A stretch of 64,000 bases of DNA from Onstottus_B arcticum. Lineage in GTDB: Bacteria > Acidobacteriota > Blastocatellia > UBA7656. The position numbers and the translations under genes were made by a program. Shown here in pieces: positions 33,427 to 42,696 of this stretch. The notes beneath the pieces are model-generated. The model was not told the origin of the DNA and searched no databases. It saw nothing but the letters and a program-made list of their open reading frames with translations. Positions within the stretch are counted from its first letter, which is position 1. The number at the start of each line of letters is the position of its first letter. The DNA lies in the NCBI GenBank assembly GCA_038040485.1, contig JBBPIE010000008.1, forward strand, positions 182,927 to 246,926, written 5' to 3'.

Positions 33427-36400
33427 TCATTGCTTCGGGGGAGTGACGGCCTTCTGTCGAGGAAGCTCTTGCGCGCGAATTCGCTGAATGGCCCGAGCCG
33501 CAGCGGCGCGCACATCCTGGCTCGGGTCCTTGTCAGCAAGAATCTCGAGCTTTGCGGCCGCGCGCTGATCGCCCACCTCTCCCAGTCCGTCGGCAGCCGC
33601 CTGTCGCACCTCTTCGTTCTGGTCTGCAAGCGCGAGGGTCAATGCCTCGACCGCGCGCTTGTCCCTGAATCGAGCGAGTGCGCCTATAGCTTTCTTTCGC
33701 ACTGCGACCGATCCGCTTCGCTGGAAGGAAAGAATGGGATCGATGGCGGCCGGGTCGCCGATCTTGCCGAGGGCAGTTATCGCTTCCAATCTCGCGCCGG
33801 ACGTGTCGGTTTCTATTAACTGCACAAGCGGAGCGACGGCCTCCCTCGATCCAATTTCGCCAAGCGCTTCGGCGGCGAGCTGTCTCACCGAGGGCTTTGA
33901 GTCCTTGAGCGCGGCTACCAGCATCGGAAGCGCGACCGTACCCAGCCGCGCGAGCGAGACCGAAGCCTGGGCCCGCAGCGTGCTCGATTCGTCTCGCATC
34001 AGCGTCAAAAGTTCCGCCACGGCGCGCTCACTTGACGACTCGCCCAGCGCTCTCACCCCAGCGGCTCGCACGTTCGCATTTGAGTCCGTCAGCGCTTCGA
34101 TCACTCTAGACAGCGCGCGGCTCGATCCGCCGCTGCCGAGCGCTTCGATAGCGGCCTCTCTCGTCGAAGGTGTAGATGAGCGCGCCATCTCTAGAAGCTG
34201 ATCGATCGCGGTTTCTCCCAACTGTGATAGCGCCCGCGCCGCCTGCTGCCGGACAAAGTACCTTTCATCTCGAAGCAGCGCAGTCAGACTGTTGATTGCG
34301 CGCTTATCACCTATGACTCCCAGGGCATACGCGGCTGAAGCTCGCATCTCCGGCGTGGTTCCCTTCTCTTGCAACACCGCAATCAGAGAGTCGACCGACG
34401 GCGCGCCTATCCGCCAAAGAACCCGAGCGGCTCGCTCTCGGTCAGCCTCTCGCGGGGAGCGAAGCACCTCAACCACCGAAGGCACCGCAGCCGCTCCCTG
34501 AGCGATCAATGCTTCAGCGGCGTGATACCGAACTACCGGGTCGCGGTCGCGAAGCGCTTGTGAAAGCGGCCTCACTCCTTCCTCGAGCGGGCCCTCACCG
34601 GACACGCGGGCCAGCACTTGTGCGGCGCGCGAACGGACCCGCGAATCCTCGGCTGACAAAGAGTTGATCAGCACTCGGGTCGCCTTTGGTTCGCGCATCC
34701 TCGCGAGAGCCTCAGCGGCAGCCAGGCTCACTTGCGAGTCTCTGTCGCCTAGCAAGCCGGTCAGTGGGCTAATCGACCGCGAGTCCTTCAGACTTCCAAG
34801 CGCGAACGTCGCTTCGACACGAACCTCGGCCGCTGGATCACCGAGCGCAGCGATCAAGGGATTCAGTGCTCGCGGATCGCCAAGCAGACCCGCTGTTCTG
34901 GCCGCTTCCGAACGCACGCGGATGTCAGGATCTTTTAGAGCGGAGACTACTGAAGGGACTCCGCTAGAGTCTCCAAGCCGAGCCAGTGTCGTCAGGGCCG
35001 CAACTCGGACTTGCGAGTTCGGCGCCGAGAGGTCAGCGGCGAGTCGCTCGACCGATATTCCAAGCCCCGCAAGCGCCCGGAGCGCTGCGTCCCGAACCCG
35101 CCGGTCGTCGTCTTTCGCAGAGACAAAGAGCGGCTCCGCAGCGGTGTGGTCGCCGATTAGACCAAGCGACGTTATCGCTGCGACTCTCACTTCTGGTTCC
35201 GTTGCGCGTGAAGCTGCAATAAGCGAATCAACCGCCCGCCGATCACGCAGTCTTCCAAGAGCTTCGGCGATCGTTATCTTGAGCTGCGGTTCTTTTGAAG
35301 CGCCGAGCGTTTCGATCAGAGGCATCACAGCTTTGGGATCGCCCAGCCGGGCAAGCCGGTCTGCCGCGCGTTGACGATCGCTGAGGCTGCCCTCGGTGAG
35401 CGACGCAAGCTGACTGTCTATGGTGACATTCACCGCAGCCAGCGCGCGAGAAATGTTGGGGTTCGACTTGCCGCCGGCCGTCCGGGCTTCAAGCAGCGCG
35501 TCCGCGGTGGCTACGCGGTCGAACGCCGGCAGCGCACCGAGGATCGCGTCAATCGCCAAAGGCGACTCTTCCTTTCCCAAAGCGGCAACGAGCGCTGCGA
35601 GCAACCGGCCTCCCGAATCCCCGTTCGGAAACGCGCGGATGCTCTTTGCCAGAGAGGCACTGGATGAAGCGCGGACCTCAGGCTCTCCGTCTTCGAGTAG
35701 AGCAAGCAGCCCGACTCGAGCCTGTTCGCTATCGAACGACGCCAGACCTCGCGCGAGGAGCAGGCGAACGGCGAGTGACTCTGCTTTAGAAGAAATGTCC
35801 GCAGCTTTCTGGTCGAGCTTGAGAGGCTTGGCCAGTCGAAGGAGCGAGGGCAGTGAGCGCGTGTCCGCGAATTCGAGCAACGTTTGGACGGCACCAATCC
35901 GAGCGTCGGCGTATTCGCTTGCAAGCCCCGACGCGACCCGCACGACCTGCTCGCGATCGCCCAGGCGGTACAACGCTGCTGCGTACTCCCAATCATCGTT
36001 GCCGGCGTTGTTATAAGCTTCGCGGATCGCAACCGATGCGCGCTGGTCTCCGATCTGGCCGAGCGCTGAAGCTGCTGCCTTTCGAACCCCGGCGTCCTCG
36101 TCCTTCAACAGACCCATCAAGGGAGTCAGGGCACTCGGCGCCTTTATCGCACCCAGCGCGCGCGCCGCTGAGCGCCTTACAACCTCGTGATCGTCCGCAA
36201 GTGCCTTGATCAACTGGTGGGCCGAATCGGTGTTCTTCAAAGCTCCGAGAGCCGCCGCGGCTCGGGCGCGCGTGTAAGCGTCCGGTGAGGCAAGGAGCGT
36301 AACAAGATCAGCCGCGTCAAATGAGCCGCCGAGTACGGAGAGCGCCGCGACCGCCTCGTCTCTCACGAACCAGTTCTTGTCTTGAATCAGCGGGAGCAGG

Positions 36401-36645
36401 CTTGCGGCTTCGGATTGGTTCGCGCGCTTGCCAAGAACAGCAGCCGCTACTCCTCTAACATACCAGTTGTCGTCCGAGAGGGCTTGCTTTAGCGTGACGG
36501 CCGCGCCCGCTTCCTTTGAGCCTGCAAGCGCGGCCAGTTGTTGAGCGCGCGCGTTCACAGGCGTCGAGTTGTCTTGCGCATCGATCACACAGGGAAATCG
36601 GCAAGCAATGAAGAGCAGACAAATTGCGGTGAGTTTTCTAGTCAT
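33427..36645 (-). CDS. Very large secreted HEAT-repeat (PBS-lyase-like) protein
   Basis: A 1072-residue precursor: a signal peptide (residues 1-23, ending IDA-QD) followed by about thirty HEAT units of roughly 31 residues from about 45 to 1050. The repeat core reads like VRAAAARALG-IGDxRAV-PLI-ALxD. Such solenoids present a long curved face for binding other proteins and lack enzymatic function on their own; many relatives are bilin-lyase-like only in name. Nothing in it suggests a catalytic domain. The gene runs with the downstream lipoprotein, and both mature proteins are outside the cytoplasm, so a shared surface or envelope task is plausible. Confidence 0.9.
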   Translation of the reverse strand: MTRKLTAICLLFIACRFPCVIDAQDNSTPVNARAQQLAALAGSKEAGAAVTLKQALSDDNWYVRGVAAAVLGKRANQSEAASLLPLIQDKNWFVRDEAVAALSVLGGSFDAADLVTLLASPDAYTRARAAAALGALKNTDSAHQLIKALADDHEVVRRSAARALGAIKAPSALTPLMGLLKDEDAGVRKAAASALGQIGDQRASVAIREAYNNAGNDDWEYAAALYRLGDREQVVRVASGLASEYADARIGAVQTLLEFADTRSLPSLLRLAKPLKLDQKAADISSKAESLAVRLLLARGLASFDSEQARVGLLALLEDGEPEVRASSSASLAKSIRAFPNGDSGGRLLAALVAALGKEESPLAIDAILGALPAFDRVATADALLEARTAGGKSNPNISRALAAVNVTIDSQLASLTEGSLSDRQRAADRLARLGDPKAVMPLIETLGASKEPQLKITIAEALGRLRDRRAVDSLIAASRATEPEVRVAAITSLGLIGDHTAAEPLFVSAKDDDRRVRDAALRALAGLGISVERLAADLSAPNSQVRVAALTTLARLGDSSGVPSVVSALKDPDIRVRSEAARTAGLLGDPRALNPLIAALGDPAAEVRVEATFALGSLKDSRSISPLTGLLGDRDSQVSLAAAEALARMREPKATRVLINSLSAEDSRVRSRAAQVLARVSGEGPLEEGVRPLSQALRDRDPVVRYHAAEALIAQGAAAVPSVVEVLRSPREADRERAARVLWRIGAPSVDSLIAVLQEKGTTPEMRASAAYALGVIGDKRAINSLTALLRDERYFVRQQAARALSQLGETAIDQLLEMARSSTPSTREAAIEALGSGGSSRALSRVIEALTDSNANVRAAGVRALGESSSERAVAELLTLMRDESSTLRAQASVSLARLGTVALPMLVAALKDSKPSVRQLAAEALGEIGSREAVAPLVQLIETDTSGARLEAITALGKIGDPAAIDPILSFQRSGSVAVRKKAIGALARFRDKRAVEALTLALADQNEEVRQAAADGLGEVGDQRAAAKLEILADKDPSQDVRAAAARAIQRIRAQELPRQKAVTPPKQ

Positions 36646-36745
36646 CCGGCGCGAGCTAGTGAATCGTTCAGCGAGGCTCGTCGATCAGATCGCGAATTGG
36701 GATTCTACAGTAACGGTGAGATGTTTCGAAAGCGCAGACTCAGCC

Positions 36746-36906
36746 GGGTAGTGTCCTAAAGTTGTGTTGCTCGTTTTGTCGGCGCATCGAGCAACCGCCA
36801 AGACGCCAAGAGCGCCAAGATTCTCAACGGATTCTTGGTTTAACCTTGGCGCTCTTGGCGTCTTGGCGGTTTTCCAATCGAGCAACACACTAATAGGACA
36901 CTACCC
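36746..36906. mobile_element. MITE-like element with terminal inverted repeats and a 6-bp flank duplication
   Basis: A 161-bp noncoding element. The ends are inverted repeats of about 28 bases (left GGGTAGTGTCCTA..., right ...TAGGACACTACCC), differing at few positions. Inside, 36795-36819 and 36845-36869 are perfect 25-base arms of a second hairpin built from GCCAAGAC-type words. TCAGCC occurs directly on both sides, as expected for a target site duplication. It contains no transposase, so it would need one acting in trans. The flanking gene end (HEAT protein) is undisturbed. Confidence 0.78.
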
Positions 36907-36995
36907 TCAGCCGTGCAGGTCTTGAATGAAAATGCCCGCCTGGCTTACTCAGCCGGGCGGGCACAGGGAGGAAAGAAAGAGTCACGAGAGAATAG

Positions 36996-37358
36996 CTATG
37001 CTGCCAGGCGCCTCCCAGGCTCGGCGTTGCCTGAGAAGACGGTATATCGTCCCATCGCTCGTTCAACCGCCGGCATAGCCTGAGGAACGGTTAGCTTGAG
37101 GTACCGGATCAGATGACCGACCTCGCTCGGAGTAAGGTCTTCTGGGCTCCGTCCGGGTATTCCCAGCGGGATGAGATAAGCTCGAACATTCAAGCTTATT
37201 CTGCGCATCTCGGCCTCGAGGGTCCGAATGAATTCCTCGCGGTCCGGCATGCTCATGTTTGCCAGCCCATCGCGAATTACGCCCTTCAACTCGTTCGGGT
37301 CGAGTTGAGTTTGGCTCGTTTTGGTTGCTTGATTCTTGGTTTGTATCTTCTTTGCCAT
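36996..37358 (-). CDS. Hypothetical 120-residue protein
   Basis: Starts MAKKIQTKNQATKTSQTQLD at ATG 37358 behind AAGGGTAGAG; an ATG-led extension to 37412 looks non-native. A lysine/threonine-rich start is followed by a compact helical domain (ELKGVIRDGLANMSMPDREE, FIRTLEAEMRRISLNVRAYL, PSEVGHLIRYLKLTVPQAMP) and a short Gly/Arg tail. The basic tail and start could favour nucleic-acid binding, but no family is recognised. It sits alone between the MITE and recA, transcribed away from recA. Confidence 0.65.
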   Translation of the reverse strand: MAKKIQTKNQATKTSQTQLDPNELKGVIRDGLANMSMPDREEFIRTLEAEMRRISLNVRAYLIPLGIPGRSPEDLTPSEVGHLIRYLKLTVPQAMPAVERAMGRYTVFSGNAEPGRRLAA

Positions 37359-37748
37359 TGCTCTACCCTTTGTCTTCACAACTTCCATCCTTAGAATGAA
37401 TGCCGCTTCCACGGGCTTCTATTCCGCTCGACATTCAACCCCTTCTAACGCGGTTATCAGGAATAAGTTTCACGAACTTCCACCCCGGCTCGGCACCTGA
37501 AAACCAGTTCATCTCACCCCCAATTACGCAACACGAGTGCCGCAGGATTCAAGAGGGTGAACTTTCTTAGCTGCTTAATGCTGTTCCGGCAGTCACAGGC
37601 GTTTAGAGGCAGCAAGGCCGCCAAGAGTTCGATTTCCGGTCAGTTTTATTTCCGTGCAGTGTACTGAATTCGATTCGAAACCAGTGGTTCACCGTGGTAC
37701 ACTTCCCGTCCGCAGTCGTGGGACCAACGGAAAGGAAACACCCATCAA
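37359..37748. other. Upstream region of recA
   Basis: About 390 bases between divergent genes. A TACACT at roughly 37697 could serve as a recA -10 box, with only a poor -35 partner (TTCGAA). I looked for SOS boxes and did not find a convincing LexA site of either the E. coli or the Bacillus type. No gene was seen. Confidence 0.4.
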
Positions 37749-38822
37749 ATGGCAGACGAACGTACTGAGCGAAATCGCGCTATTGACATCGCGATTGCGA
37801 ACATCGAAAAGGCCTATGGCAAGGGCTCCATTATGCGGCTCGGCGAGAAGAAGGTCATGGACATTCCAGCGATCTCGACCTCCTGCCTCAGTCTGGACGC
37901 CGCCATCGGAATAGGCGGCGTGCCGCGAGGACGGGTAGTAGAGATCTACGGCCCGGAGTCGGGCGGCAAGACCACGCTCGCGCTTCACATAGTCGCACAG
38001 GCACAGATAGCAGGAGGCGTCGCGGCCTATATCGACGCAGAGCACGCGATGGATGCGAAGTATGCGGCAAAGCTTGGTGTCAACGTTAACGATCTTTTCA
38101 TCTCGCAACCCGACTCCGGCGAGCAGGGCCTCGAGATAGCGGAAGCCCTGGTCAGATCGGGCGGGATTGATGTCCTGGTGATCGATTCAGTAGCCGCTCT
38201 TGTGCCGAGAGCGGAATTGGACGGCGAGATGGGCGACTCGCTTCCCGGGCTTCAAGCTCGCCTGATGTCGCAAGCCCTCAGAAAGCTTACCGCGGTCGTC
38301 GCGCGGTCTAATACCTGTTTGATTTTCATCAACCAGATCCGCGAGAAAATCGGAGTAATGTTTGGCAGCCCGGAAACGACAACCGGAGGCCGCGCGCTCA
38401 AATTCTACTCTTCTGTCCGGCTCGATATTCGCCGGATCAGTTCAATAAAGGACGGCGACTCGGTCGTCGGCAATCGCACCAGGGTGAAGGTCGTAAAGAA
38501 CAAGGTCGCACCGCCCTTCAAGGAAGCCGAGTTCGACATCATGTACGGCGAAGGCATTTCCAGAGAAGGTGATCTGTTGGACTTGGCGGTCGAAAACCGA
38601 ATCGTCGAGAAGAGCGGGGCCTGGTTCAGTTTTCAGGGCGAGCGGCTGGGACAAGGCCGTGAGAATGCCAAGAACCTGTTACGCTCGGACGCGGCAATCG
38701 GGTCGAGAATCGAAGCTGAGGTTCGGAAGAGTCTCGGGCTTAGCCCGGCGACCTCCGACGATCCGAGCTCGGCCGCGCCGCAGATTAATTCAGGCTCCCG
38801 GAAAGCAGCTAGCAAGGAATAG
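37749..38822 (+). CDS. recA: Recombinase RecA
   Basis: A 357-residue DNA-dependent ATPase for homologous recombination and for stimulating LexA self-cleavage. It has Walker A GPESGGKT at residues 68-75 (most bacteria have SS or GS at the fourth and fifth places), Walker B VIDSVAAL, the L1/L2 loop region with FINQIREKIGVMFG and TTTGGRALKFYSS, and a normal acidic/serine-rich tail. GGAAAGGA precedes ATG 37749. No recX follows directly; the next gene is an RDD protein. A strong hairpin ends the transcript. Confidence 0.98.
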   Translation: MADERTERNRAIDIAIANIEKAYGKGSIMRLGEKKVMDIPAISTSCLSLDAAIGIGGVPRGRVVEIYGPESGGKTTLALHIVAQAQIAGGVAAYIDAEHAMDAKYAAKLGVNVNDLFISQPDSGEQGLEIAEALVRSGGIDVLVIDSVAALVPRAELDGEMGDSLPGLQARLMSQALRKLTAVVARSNTCLIFINQIREKIGVMFGSPETTTGGRALKFYSSVRLDIRRISSIKDGDSVVGNRTRVKVVKNKVAPPFKEAEFDIMYGEGISREGDLLDLAVENRIVEKSGAWFSFQGERLGQGRENAKNLLRSDAAIGSRIEAEVRKSLGLSPATSDDPSSAAPQINSGSRKAASKE

Positions 38823-38836
38823 AGTGCGCTGTTTTG

Positions 38837-38860
38837 GAGCCGGGCGCTTCCGCCCGGCTC
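38837..38860 (+). terminator. Hairpin terminator after recA
   Basis: A perfect 10-bp GC-rich stem (GAGCCGGGCG and CGCCCGGCTC) around a TTC-containing four-base loop, 14 bases after the recA stop. A T-run is lacking, so termination may be helped by Rho. Confidence 0.65.
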
Positions 38861-39008
38861 ATACCCGTAAAGTCTTTGATCAGAGCCGTCGGCCCGTGCG
38901 AGTTGAGCAACTCCTTGAGCAACATTTTGATTGACCTGGCTCCCGTCTTTCTGCTAGTATCCGCCCGACTCAGACAGGAATCCCCCCTGAACGTCGAGGT
39001 TTTCCAAC

Positions 39009-40271
39009 ATGAAATGTCAAGGCTGCGGGCATGATTTTCCCAGCACGCTTCTGCGATGCCCACGTTGTCGCCGGCTCTCGGCGAGACGGGCCGAAGGTTC
39101 GGGCGATTCGCGTCTGATCGAATTTCCGCGGAGGCCCAGAACGGCTGAACCCGCCGAAGCTTCACTTCCCGCCTGGCGAATCGAGCTGAACGAAAAAGTG
39201 CGTGCCCGAAAGGCCAAACAGAGTGGCGAGGATGAAATCGAGGCCCCGGCGGTTGAACCGGATCTCCAACGTCTAACAGAGGCTGCTCCGGCGGCAGCGC
39301 GCGACACAAGTCCAACCGGCGCTGTTCCGGCCGCTCACGAATCAACGCCGTTTTTCTCTGAAAGCGCTTACCCTCGCAGACGCCGAACCGAGGCGAATCC
39401 GCGAGCTTCATTCTCTTCAGCATCGTTGCAAAGTGCATCGAGCGACAACCCAATCGTTCAAGCTGCGCTCAGCCGCGCGCGCCGCGCCAGTGAAAACGCG
39501 AGCCGCGCTTTGCTGCCTCGCATCGAGTCCAGTCGCCCGCTGCCGAAATCCGCAACGAACTCGTTCGCGGTTGATCGCGGCGAAGCTACCGCCAGAGTCC
39601 TGGACCCCGCGCCTGAGATCAACTCCAGCCCGCAGCCTGCTTCCATTCCTGACCAGGAAACGACCCCGGCTGCTGAGCCGGAACGTCTCGAACACACCTC
39701 ACCTCGCAGGATTGTGCCGGCGCCGCCAATCATCGACGACGGTCAGCAAGCTTACGACACGGAGACTGTGGTTGGGCCTATCGATGAGCTTGAACCTTGC
39801 GACTATCTCGAAGCTGAAGTCCGGCGAGTGGACAAGGCTCTGAGCGCGGAGTTCTCGCGCAACGAAAGCCCGTCGCTGGGAACGCACGCGGTCATCAACA
39901 TTCTCGATCTACTGGTCGTCGCCGTTAGCTGCCTGCCGTTCTTAGCTGCGATTGCGCTGACAAGCGGTAGTTTCGGCAGCACTCAAACACTGGCAGCTGT
40001 GGTCGCGATTTTTTCGATTGTTTTGCTGTTCTACCTTGGTCTGACTCACTGTCTTTGCGGGAGAACAGTCGGGATGATGCTCACAAACACTCGGATCGTT
40101 GACGCGGCCACGTTTGGAGATCCAACTCGGAAAAGCTCTTTGATCCGGGCTGTAAGTTACTTTGTTGCAATCGCGCCGGCGATGATTGGACTATTGTGGA
40201 TGGCCGGAAACCGCAAGCGCAGAGGTTGGCACGATTTCATTTCCGGCACGTTCGTCGCTCGCGACTTTTAG
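39009..40271 (+). CDS. RDD-family membrane protein with N-terminal zinc ribbon
   Basis: A 420-residue protein. Residues 1-20 form a CxxC...CxxC zinc ribbon (MKCQGCGHDF...RCPRC). A long, disordered, charged Pro/Ala-rich region follows (25-290). The C-terminal RDD domain (about 295-420) has two long helices (HAVINILDLLVVAVSCLPFL, LAAVVAIFSIVLLFYLGLTH), the conserved TVGMMLTNTRIV and a final RRGWHDFISGT. RDD proteins have been linked to ion or proton exchange and peptide transport, but most are untested. The ribbon plus linker suggests a cytoplasmic regulatory arm. Its stop is 150 bases before the next gene. Confidence 0.85.
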   Translation: MKCQGCGHDFPSTLLRCPRCRRLSARRAEGSGDSRLIEFPRRPRTAEPAEASLPAWRIELNEKVRARKAKQSGEDEIEAPAVEPDLQRLTEAAPAAARDTSPTGAVPAAHESTPFFSESAYPRRRRTEANPRASFSSASLQSASSDNPIVQAALSRARRASENASRALLPRIESSRPLPKSATNSFAVDRGEATARVLDPAPEINSSPQPASIPDQETTPAAEPERLEHTSPRRIVPAPPIIDDGQQAYDTETVVGPIDELEPCDYLEAEVRRVDKALSAEFSRNESPSLGTHAVINILDLLVVAVSCLPFLAAIALTSGSFGSTQTLAAVVAIFSIVLLFYLGLTHCLCGRTVGMMLTNTRIVDAATFGDPTRKSSLIRAVSYFVAIAPAMIGLLWMAGNRKRRGWHDFISGTFVARDF

Positions 40272-40424
40272 CGGCGCGATCGCCGAAGTCTATCTCATTC
40301 CAAGACGAATTTGAGGTCGCTCAGCCGAAGGAAACCATCGAGCCTGAGCGGCCTCTTCTTGTTTTGAGGCTGGCGGGTGCTCCGCCGTTCGATAATACGC
40401 GACCCGCCCGCCCCGCTGTTGCCA

Positions 40425-42137
40425 ATGGAAAACCAGTTCCTCGCCGCCGTGGTCCGTGAGACGACCGACGAACTCCTCGGGCGCGCGGTCGCCAGGATTT
40501 CACTTGCCGGCTCCACTCTGCTGTTCGATCTGAGGTTGCCAGGCAATCGAGTCTTGCTTGTTTCGCTCGACCCAGCCAGCCCGGCTTTGTACCTTTCAAA
40601 GGTGGATCGCGAGCAATTCGACTCGGGCAGGCGAGCTCACGATCCTTTCATCTCGACACTGCGCAAACACGTAAGCGGCGCGAACATCACAGCTTTTAAG
40701 AAGGACCCTCTTGACCGGATCATTCGAATAGGCTTCGAGAGCTTCGCGCCGAGCGGCGACAGGCAGCAAGTCCAACTCGTTGTTAGCCTGACTGGCCGCT
40801 CCGCCAACGCGTGGCTGATCGACTCGGCAGGCGCGGTCGTCGGTTTATTGAACCAAGGAGAATTCGATGCTCCCCCGCCAGAAGCGGACGAAGCGCCGGA
40901 TTCGTTGAAAGCAAGTCTTCAATACTTCGATGACAGGATGACTCACGAGCAAGTGCTCGATCGTTTCTTCGGCGGCGCATCACGATTCGGCCCGCTCTTG
41001 AAGCGCGAGTTCATCGCGCGCTCCAAAGGTCGGAGCCCCGTTGAAGCGCTCCGGTCTTTGCTAGCAGATCTTGCGGACAACAATTCGATGCCCCTGGTTT
41101 ATTCGCGCGTCCCGCTCGACCAGATCGGACAACGGGTTGTGAACCTCAAGGAAGACCTCGTGCTTTCACACACCGATTTGATTCACACGCAAGGAATGCT
41201 TCGGGGCCGGTTCCCTTCACTCTCGGAGGCGGCCGAGGCCTATTACGAAGCACGCAGCCGGGCGAAAAACCTGCTCGAGGAATACAACTCGGCCAGGCAG
41301 CTTCTAACGCAAGAGATCAAGAAGCGCGAGTCGGCAATGAAAGCGATAGAAGCCGATCGCGCGCGGTTTGAAGACCCCGGCAAGTTCAAGCGCTTCGGCG
41401 ATCTAATACTCGCCAATCTTGCCACCGCGCGAGTTGAAGGATCGCGGGTCACCGTGATCGATTACTACGATGAGCTTCAGCGCGAGATTCAGATCGAGGT
41501 CCCGGAAAACAAGACGCTCCAACAAGCCGCAGTCGAATACTTCTCGCGGTATCAGAAGGCGGCGCGAGCGTTGATCGCCATAGAAACGCGGCGTCTTGAA
41601 GTCGCAATGCGCCTCGATCCTTTGCGGGATCTCTTGACCCGGCTCGAACAAGAACCGACTGCGGATCGAATCGGGGAGACTCGGCGCATGCTTGACCGGC
41701 TCCTCAGTAAGGCTTCGAATAGAGGCCCGACGAAACAGACGGCCCGGTCTAAGCGAAAGATTGGCAAGCCAGGACGGCGCTTTATGTCCACTGATGGTTT
41801 TGAAATCCTGGTGGGTCGAAACGATCGAGACAATGACGTGATCACGTTTCGAGTGGCGCGCTCACTCGACGTCTGGATGCATGCCGCGGACTACCCGGGT
41901 TCGCACGTCGTAGTATCGAACCCCAGCCGCAACGCGGTTCCCCAACGTACAATCACGGAAGCCGCCGAACTAACCGCGTTCTACTCGCAGGCTAAACGCG
42001 AAGGCAAAGCTGCGGTTCACTATACGCAAAGGAAGTTTGTCTCAAAGCCGCCGCGCGCAAAGCCCGGGCTGGTTCGGTTATCGTCTTTCAAGACGATTCT
42101 GGTCGAGCCTCGTTGCGTGTTGAGAAGAATCGAATGA
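40425..42137 (+). CDS. NFACT-family ribosome quality control protein RqcH
   Basis: A 570-residue protein with the NFACT plan. The N-terminal half (1-200) is MutM-like, with MENQFLAAVVRETTDELLGR at the start. A central coiled coil follows (about 265-440, LLEEYNSARQLLTQEIKKRE). The C-terminal NFACT-R domain (from about 465) contains FEILVGRNDRDNDVITF, DVWMHAADYPGSHVV and KYV-type VHYTQRKFVSKPP ends. RqcH binds stalled 50S-nascent-chain complexes and adds alanine tails; older names are FbpA or fibronectin-binding protein. ATG 40425 matches the conserved MENQF-like start; a GTG at 40377 is in frame but less like the family. Confidence 0.92.
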   Translation: MENQFLAAVVRETTDELLGRAVARISLAGSTLLFDLRLPGNRVLLVSLDPASPALYLSKVDREQFDSGRRAHDPFISTLRKHVSGANITAFKKDPLDRIIRIGFESFAPSGDRQQVQLVVSLTGRSANAWLIDSAGAVVGLLNQGEFDAPPPEADEAPDSLKASLQYFDDRMTHEQVLDRFFGGASRFGPLLKREFIARSKGRSPVEALRSLLADLADNNSMPLVYSRVPLDQIGQRVVNLKEDLVLSHTDLIHTQGMLRGRFPSLSEAAEAYYEARSRAKNLLEEYNSARQLLTQEIKKRESAMKAIEADRARFEDPGKFKRFGDLILANLATARVEGSRVTVIDYYDELQREIQIEVPENKTLQQAAVEYFSRYQKAARALIAIETRRLEVAMRLDPLRDLLTRLEQEPTADRIGETRRMLDRLLSKASNRGPTKQTARSKRKIGKPGRRFMSTDGFEILVGRNDRDNDVITFRVARSLDVWMHAADYPGSHVVVSNPSRNAVPQRTITEAAELTAFYSQAKREGKAAVHYTQRKFVSKPPRAKPGLVRLSSFKTILVEPRCVLRRIE

Positions 42138-42165
42138 CCTCCGCTAGGTATCTCAACGATGCTAT

Positions 42166-42696
42166 TCAAAGCTTCGCGGCTATCAGCAACGCGATTTCTT
42201 CCGCCGCCAAATTGCCTGTTTCAACTACAAGATCAGCGGCGGCATAAGCCACCCTGCGCTGTTCGAAAAGCAGTCTCGTGGCGGCTTCGTCTCCAAGCAG
42301 CGGTCTCGACTCATCACCTTTGATTCTCGTGAAGCAGACCTCGAACGGACAATTCAGCCACACCGTCCTACCGGACGCCCGCAAAAGCGTTTGGTTCCCT
42401 TCGGATTGAAAAGCCCCGCCCCCAAGCGCTACAACGGAACGGTTCAATCCACTGAGACGTCTGATCTCCTCGGTCTCCAGTCGCCGAAACTCTTGTTCAC
42501 CGGAAAGGATGAATATCTCTCGGATCGATTTGCCCGCCCGCCGTTCGATCACCTCATCCAAGTCGAGAAAGGAATAGCCAAGCAGCAGCGCCAGCGCGCG
42601 GCCGGCTTCGCTTTTTCCGGCGCCCATAAAGCCCACCAGAAAAATGCTCGCGCCGTCACGCCCTGGAATCAGATCCGTCAACTCGTTCAATGTCAC
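42166..42696 (-). CDS. aroK: Shikimate kinase
   Basis: A 176-residue P-loop kinase. Walker A GFMGAGKS is at residues 22-29; FLDLDEVIERRAGKSIREIF carries the shikimate-binding aspartate and arginine; the central GGGAF (LGGGAFQSEGN) binds shikimate; and RPLLGD with R is the lid region. It converts shikimate to shikimate 3-phosphate in aromatic amino-acid synthesis. Its start overlaps the stop of aroA by four bases (ATGA), so the two successive pathway enzymes are made together, though in the reverse of pathway order. Confidence 0.95.
   Translation of the reverse strand: MTLNELTDLIPGRDGASIFLVGFMGAGKSEAGRALALLLGYSFLDLDEVIERRAGKSIREIFILSGEQEFRRLETEEIRRLSGLNRSVVALGGGAFQSEGNQTLLRASGRTVWLNCPFEVCFTRIKGDESRPLLGDEAATRLLFEQRRVAYAAADLVVETGNLAAEEIALLIAAKL

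Noticed and set aside
36685..36888. 67-codon protein across the MITE
   Set aside because: It translates the inverted repeat itself (LGALGVLAVARC-like text is a common false call from this repeat).
37413..37748. LexA/SOS box upstream of recA
   Set aside because: Neither the CTGT-N8-ACAG nor the GAAC-N4-GTTC pattern is present in convincing form.
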